Shown: positions 61,422 through 64,000 of the stretch, piece after piece
Position numbering within the stretch: position 1 is the first letter of the stretch
How the letters are laid out: every line of letters begins with the position of its first letter
DNA from: Mangrovicoccus sp049603835
GTDB lineage: Bacteria > Pseudomonadota > Alphaproteobacteria > Rhodobacterales > Rhodobacteraceae
Direction of reading: 5' to 3'
Length of the DNA stretch: 64,000 bases
Assembly: GCA_049603835.1 (NCBI GenBank)
Contig: JBMYSZ010000002.1
Location: 248,001-312,000, forward strand
Position numbers and translations under genes: made by a program
The notes under the pieces: model-generated
The model's input: the letters and a program-made list of their open reading frames with translations, nothing else
What the model was told of the DNA's origin: nothing
Database searches by the model: none

Positions 61422-62285
61422 ATGACTGACGCGACACTCCCCAATCAAGTGACGGCCAGCCGGGCCAAAACCGGGTTCGGCATCAAAGTGAATAGCCGCG
61501 CGCTCGTCATGGGGATTTATCTGATCTTCTTGATGCTGCCGATCTATTGGCTGTTGAATATGAGCCTGAAGACCAATGCCGAGATCCTGAATGAATTCAC
61601 CCTCTTCCCGCGCGAGCTGACCTTTCAGAACTATGTGACGATCCTCACCGATCCAAGCTGGTATATGGGTTATGTGAACACGCTCATCTATGTGATGATG
61701 AATACGGTGATTTCGCTGGCCGTGGCCCTGCCCGCCGCCTATGCCTTTTCCCGTTATCACTTTATGGGCGATAAGCATCTTTTCTTCTGGCTGCTGACCA
61801 ATCGTATGGCCCCGCCTGCGGTTTTCGCCCTGCCCTTCTTCCAGCTCTATTCCTCAGTCGGGCTGTTTGATACCCATATCGCCGTGGCTCTGGCCCATTG
61901 TCTGTTTAATGTGCCGCTGGCCGTGTGGATCCTTGAGGGCTTTATGCGCGGCGTGCCCAAAGAAATCGACGAGACAGCCTATATCGATGGCTATTCCTTT
62001 GGTGCCTTCTTTGTGAAGATTTTCACCCCGCTGATCGCGAGCGGTATCGGCGTGGCGGCTTTCTTCTGCTTCATGTTCTCTTGGGTAGAGCTGCTGCTGT
62101 CGCGGACCCTGACCACCGTGGATGCCAAGCCCATCGCCGCCATTATGACCCGGACCCAAGGTGCATCGGGCATTGACTGGGGCGTTCTGGCCGCTGCCGG
62201 GATCCTGACGATCCTGCCCGGTGCTTTGGTCATCTATTTCGTGCGCAACTATATCGCCAAGGGCTTTGCCCTGGGCCGCGTCTAA
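61422..62285 (+). CDS. glpQ: Glycerol ABC transporter permease 2 (GlpQ-type)
   Basis: A 287-aa MalG-like permease with six TM segments (ALVMGIYLIFLMLPIYWLLNM first). The EAA loop is EGFMRGVPKEIDETAYIDGYSFGAFFVKIFTPL (in part). It forms the membrane heterodimer with GlpP. It is followed 11 nt later by a small membrane protein gene, as in rhizobial glp operons. It is unrelated to the GlpQ phosphodiesterase. Confidence 0.94.
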   Translation: MTDATLPNQVTASRAKTGFGIKVNSRALVMGIYLIFLMLPIYWLLNMSLKTNAEILNEFTLFPRELTFQNYVTILTDPSWYMGYVNTLIYVMMNTVISLAVALPAAYAFSRYHFMGDKHLFFWLLTNRMAPPAVFALPFFQLYSSVGLFDTHIAVALAHCLFNVPLAVWILEGFMRGVPKEIDETAYIDGYSFGAFFVKIFTPLIASGIGVAAFFCFMFSWVELLLSRTLTTVDAKPIAAIMTRTQGASGIDWGVLAAAGILTILPGALVIYFVRNYIAKGFALGRV

Positions 62286-62296
62286 GGAGAGCTTTC

Positions 62297-62572
62297 ATGG
62301 ACTGGATGGCATGGACCTGGCCGACCGCGATCTTCTTTGCAACGATTGCCGCGCTCTTGGTTCTCTTCACGATCTTTGCGATCAAATTTCCCGAAACCCC
62401 GCGCATTGGGATTTTGCGGATCGAGACAACGCGAGGGGATCGGCTTTTCATCACCCTGCTCGGCTCGGCTTTCATCAATCTGGCCTGGCTTGGCCTGCTG
62501 GGCCCCGACAGCCAAGCCTGGGCCATGGCGGTTTGCCTGGTCTATGCGGCTGCGGTGTTTCGCTTCGTCTGA
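62297..62572 (+). CDS. Small DUF2160-type membrane protein of the glp operon
   Basis: A 91-aa protein with three hydrophobic segments (WPTAIFFATIAALLVLFTIFAI, FITLLGSAFINLAWLGLL, AMAVCLVYAAAVFRFV). A conserved cytoplasmic stretch, IETTRGDRLF, lies between them. DUF2160 proteins accompany glycerol ABC transporters of this class; the function is unknown. AAGGAGAGC precedes the ATG at 62297. Confidence 0.85.
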   Translation: MDWMAWTWPTAIFFATIAALLVLFTIFAIKFPETPRIGILRIETTRGDRLFITLLGSAFINLAWLGLLGPDSQAWAMAVCLVYAAAVFRFV

Positions 62573-62654
62573 CTTACATATGCCCCTGCCCTGATCCGGT
62601 TTTGGGCGGCGGACCTTATCTAATAAACAAAAGTTCAAAAAAGGGAGGAACCTC

Positions 62655-64000
62655 ATGAACTTGAACCTTAGAACAACCAGCTCGCTTGCGCTGGTGCTGG
62701 CCCTGACCAGCGGCGCTGCTTGGGCGGATATGGAAGCAGCGAAAAGTTTCCTCGATAGCGAAATCGGCGATCTCTCGGCCCTGAGCCGCGCCGATCAAGA
62801 AGCGGAAATGCAGTGGTTTGTCGATGCGTCGCAGCCTTTTGCGGGCATGGAAATCAAAGTGGTTTCCGAAACCATCACCACCCATGAATATGAAAGCCAG
62901 GTCTTGGCCCCTGCCTTCACCGCGATTACCGGCATCAAGGTCACCCATGACCTGATCGGCGAAGGCGATGTTGTTGAAAAGCTGCAAACTCAGATGCAGT
63001 CGGGCGAAAATATCTATGATGCCTATATCAACGACTCCGACCTGATCGGCACCCATTGGCGCTATCAGCAGGCGCGTAGCCTGACCGATTGGATGGCGGG
63101 CGAAGGCGCGGATGTGACCAATCCTGGCCTCGATCTCGATGATTTCATCGGCTTGGAATTCACCACAGCGCCGGATGGCCAGCTATACCAGCTTCCTGAC
63201 CAGCAATTCGCGAACCTCTATTGGTTCCGCTATGATTGGTTCAATGACGAAAAGAACAAAGCCGATTTCAAAGCCACTTATGGCTATGATCTAGGTGTGC
63301 CGGTGAATTGGTCCGCTTACGAAGATATCGCCGAATTCTTCACGGGTCGCGATCTGTCCCATATGGGTGTGACCTCCGATGTCTATGGCAATATGGACTA
63401 CGGTAAGAAAGACCCCTCCCTGGGCTGGCGCTATACCGATGCTTGGCTATCCATGGCGGGCGCAGGTTCTAAGGGGGAGCCCAATGGTCTGCCGGTGGAT
63501 GAATGGGGCATTCGTGTGAATGAGAATTCCCAGCCGGTCGGCTCTTGTGTGGCTCGTGGCGGCGCAACCAATGGCCCGGCGGCGGTTTACGCCATCACCA
63601 AAGCCATTGAATGGCTGGAAAAATACACCCCGCCCGCAGCGGCTGGCATGACCTTCTCCGAAGCAGGCCCGGTTCCGGCACAGGGGAATGTAGCGCAGCA
63701 GATGTTCTGGTACACCGCCTTCACCGCCGATATGGTTGGCGAAGGGGCTTCGGCTGTTTTGGATGATGATGGCACCCCGAAATGGCGCATGGCTCCGTCT
63801 CCGCATGGGGTATACTGGGAAGAAGGCACCAAGATCGGCTATCAGGATGTGGGTTCTTGGACGCTGATGAAATCCACCCCGGTGGATCGCGCGAAAGCGG
63901 CTTGGCTATATGCGCAATTTGTGACCTCTAAAACCGTGGATGTGAAGAAATCCCATGTGGGCCTGACCTTCACCCGCGAAAGCACCATCGCGGATGCCAG
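62655..64000 (+). CDS. glpV: Glycerol ABC transporter substrate-binding protein, 3'-truncated by the window
   Basis: 448 complete codons to the window edge with no stop. The Sec signal is LRTTSSLALVLALTSGAAWA. The mature protein has MEIKVVSETITTHEYESQVLAPAFTAITGIKV, MQSGENIYDAYINDSDLIGTHWR and QFANLYWFRYDWFND (in part), as in large glycerol-binding proteins of glpV type (usually about 570 residues). GGGAGGAAC precedes the ATG. It comes last, 82 nt after the DUF2160 gene, and delivers ligand to GlpPQ. Confidence 0.9.
   Translation, partial: MNLNLRTTSSLALVLALTSGAAWADMEAAKSFLDSEIGDLSALSRADQEAEMQWFVDASQPFAGMEIKVVSETITTHEYESQVLAPAFTAITGIKVTHDLIGEGDVVEKLQTQMQSGENIYDAYINDSDLIGTHWRYQQARSLTDWMAGEGADVTNPGLDLDDFIGLEFTTAPDGQLYQLPDQQFANLYWFRYDWFNDEKNKADFKATYGYDLGVPVNWSAYEDIAEFFTGRDLSHMGVTSDVYGNMDYGKKDPSLGWRYTDAWLSMAGAGSKGEPNGLPVDEWGIRVNENSQPVGSCVARGGATNGPAAVYAITKAIEWLEKYTPPAAAGMTFSEAGPVPAQGNVAQQMFWYTAFTADMVGEGASAVLDDDGTPKWRMAPSPHGVYWEEGTKIGYQDVGSWTLMKSTPVDRAKAAWLYAQFVTSKTVDVKKSHVGLTFTRESTIADA

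Overview
The window is a stretch of an alphaproteobacterial chromosome, most probably a marine Rhodobacterales (Roseobacter-like) strain. This rests on moderately high GC, densely packed operons with ATGA stop/start overlaps, a glpD-glpSTPQV operon of the rhizobial/rhodobacterial type, DmdB/DmdC-like acyl-CoA enzymes, TRAP transport plus eutBC, and iron operons that share a TTGA-N6-TAGTC operator. I saw no tRNA, rRNA, CRISPR array or complete insertion sequence.

Layout. 1-2.7 kb (minus): start of an FGGY kinase and two FAD oxidoreductases, one GlpA-like with a BFD Fe-S domain, divergent from a DeoR regulator, a TRAP transporter and ethanolamine ammonia-lyase EutBC (2.8-8.9 kb). 9-15.7 kb (minus): acyl-CoA ligase, permease, EtfB, EtfA and acyl-CoA dehydrogenase. 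16-18.4 kb: hybrid histidine kinase and OmpR-type regulator. 18.5-22.7 kb: AraC regulator, class-C esterase, succinate-semialdehyde dehydrogenase. 22.7-27.6 kb: TetR regulator divergent from an RND efflux pair. 27.9-30.4 kb: AhpD-like and NTF2-like proteins with an AraC regulator and a repeated 29-nt putative operator. 30.5-31.1 kb: Phd/VapC toxin-antitoxin. 31.3-40.0 kb: a ten-gene heme operon with its own ExbB-ExbD-ExbD2-TonB.

40.1-48.7 kb is the most unusual region. A 1709-aa protein has the HlyA architecture (hydrophobic pore-like region, HlyA-like acylation domain, a few RTX repeats) extended by six FG-GAP-like repeats. It is followed by a HlyC-type lysine acyltransferase that keeps His23 and Asp92. 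Next come an ECF sigma factor, a membrane anti-sigma factor and a secreted S8 protease. The toxin, sigma, anti-sigma and protease genes are all preceded by TGAACC-N16-(CGAC)-like elements at identical spacing. This suggests that one ECF regulon controls an acylated RTX cytolysin and a protease.

48.7-49.1 kb carries a probable IS30 remnant and a dispersed palindromic repeat. It is followed by an FMN alpha-hydroxyacid dehydrogenase and, on the minus strand, a second iron system (Fiu-like receptor, PKHD hydroxylase, ExbB, ExbD, TonB). 55.7-64 kb holds a GlpR-type repressor divergent from glpD-glpS-glpT-glpP-glpQ-DUF2160-glpV, with glpV running off the end. The two glp ATPases have complementary motif defects.
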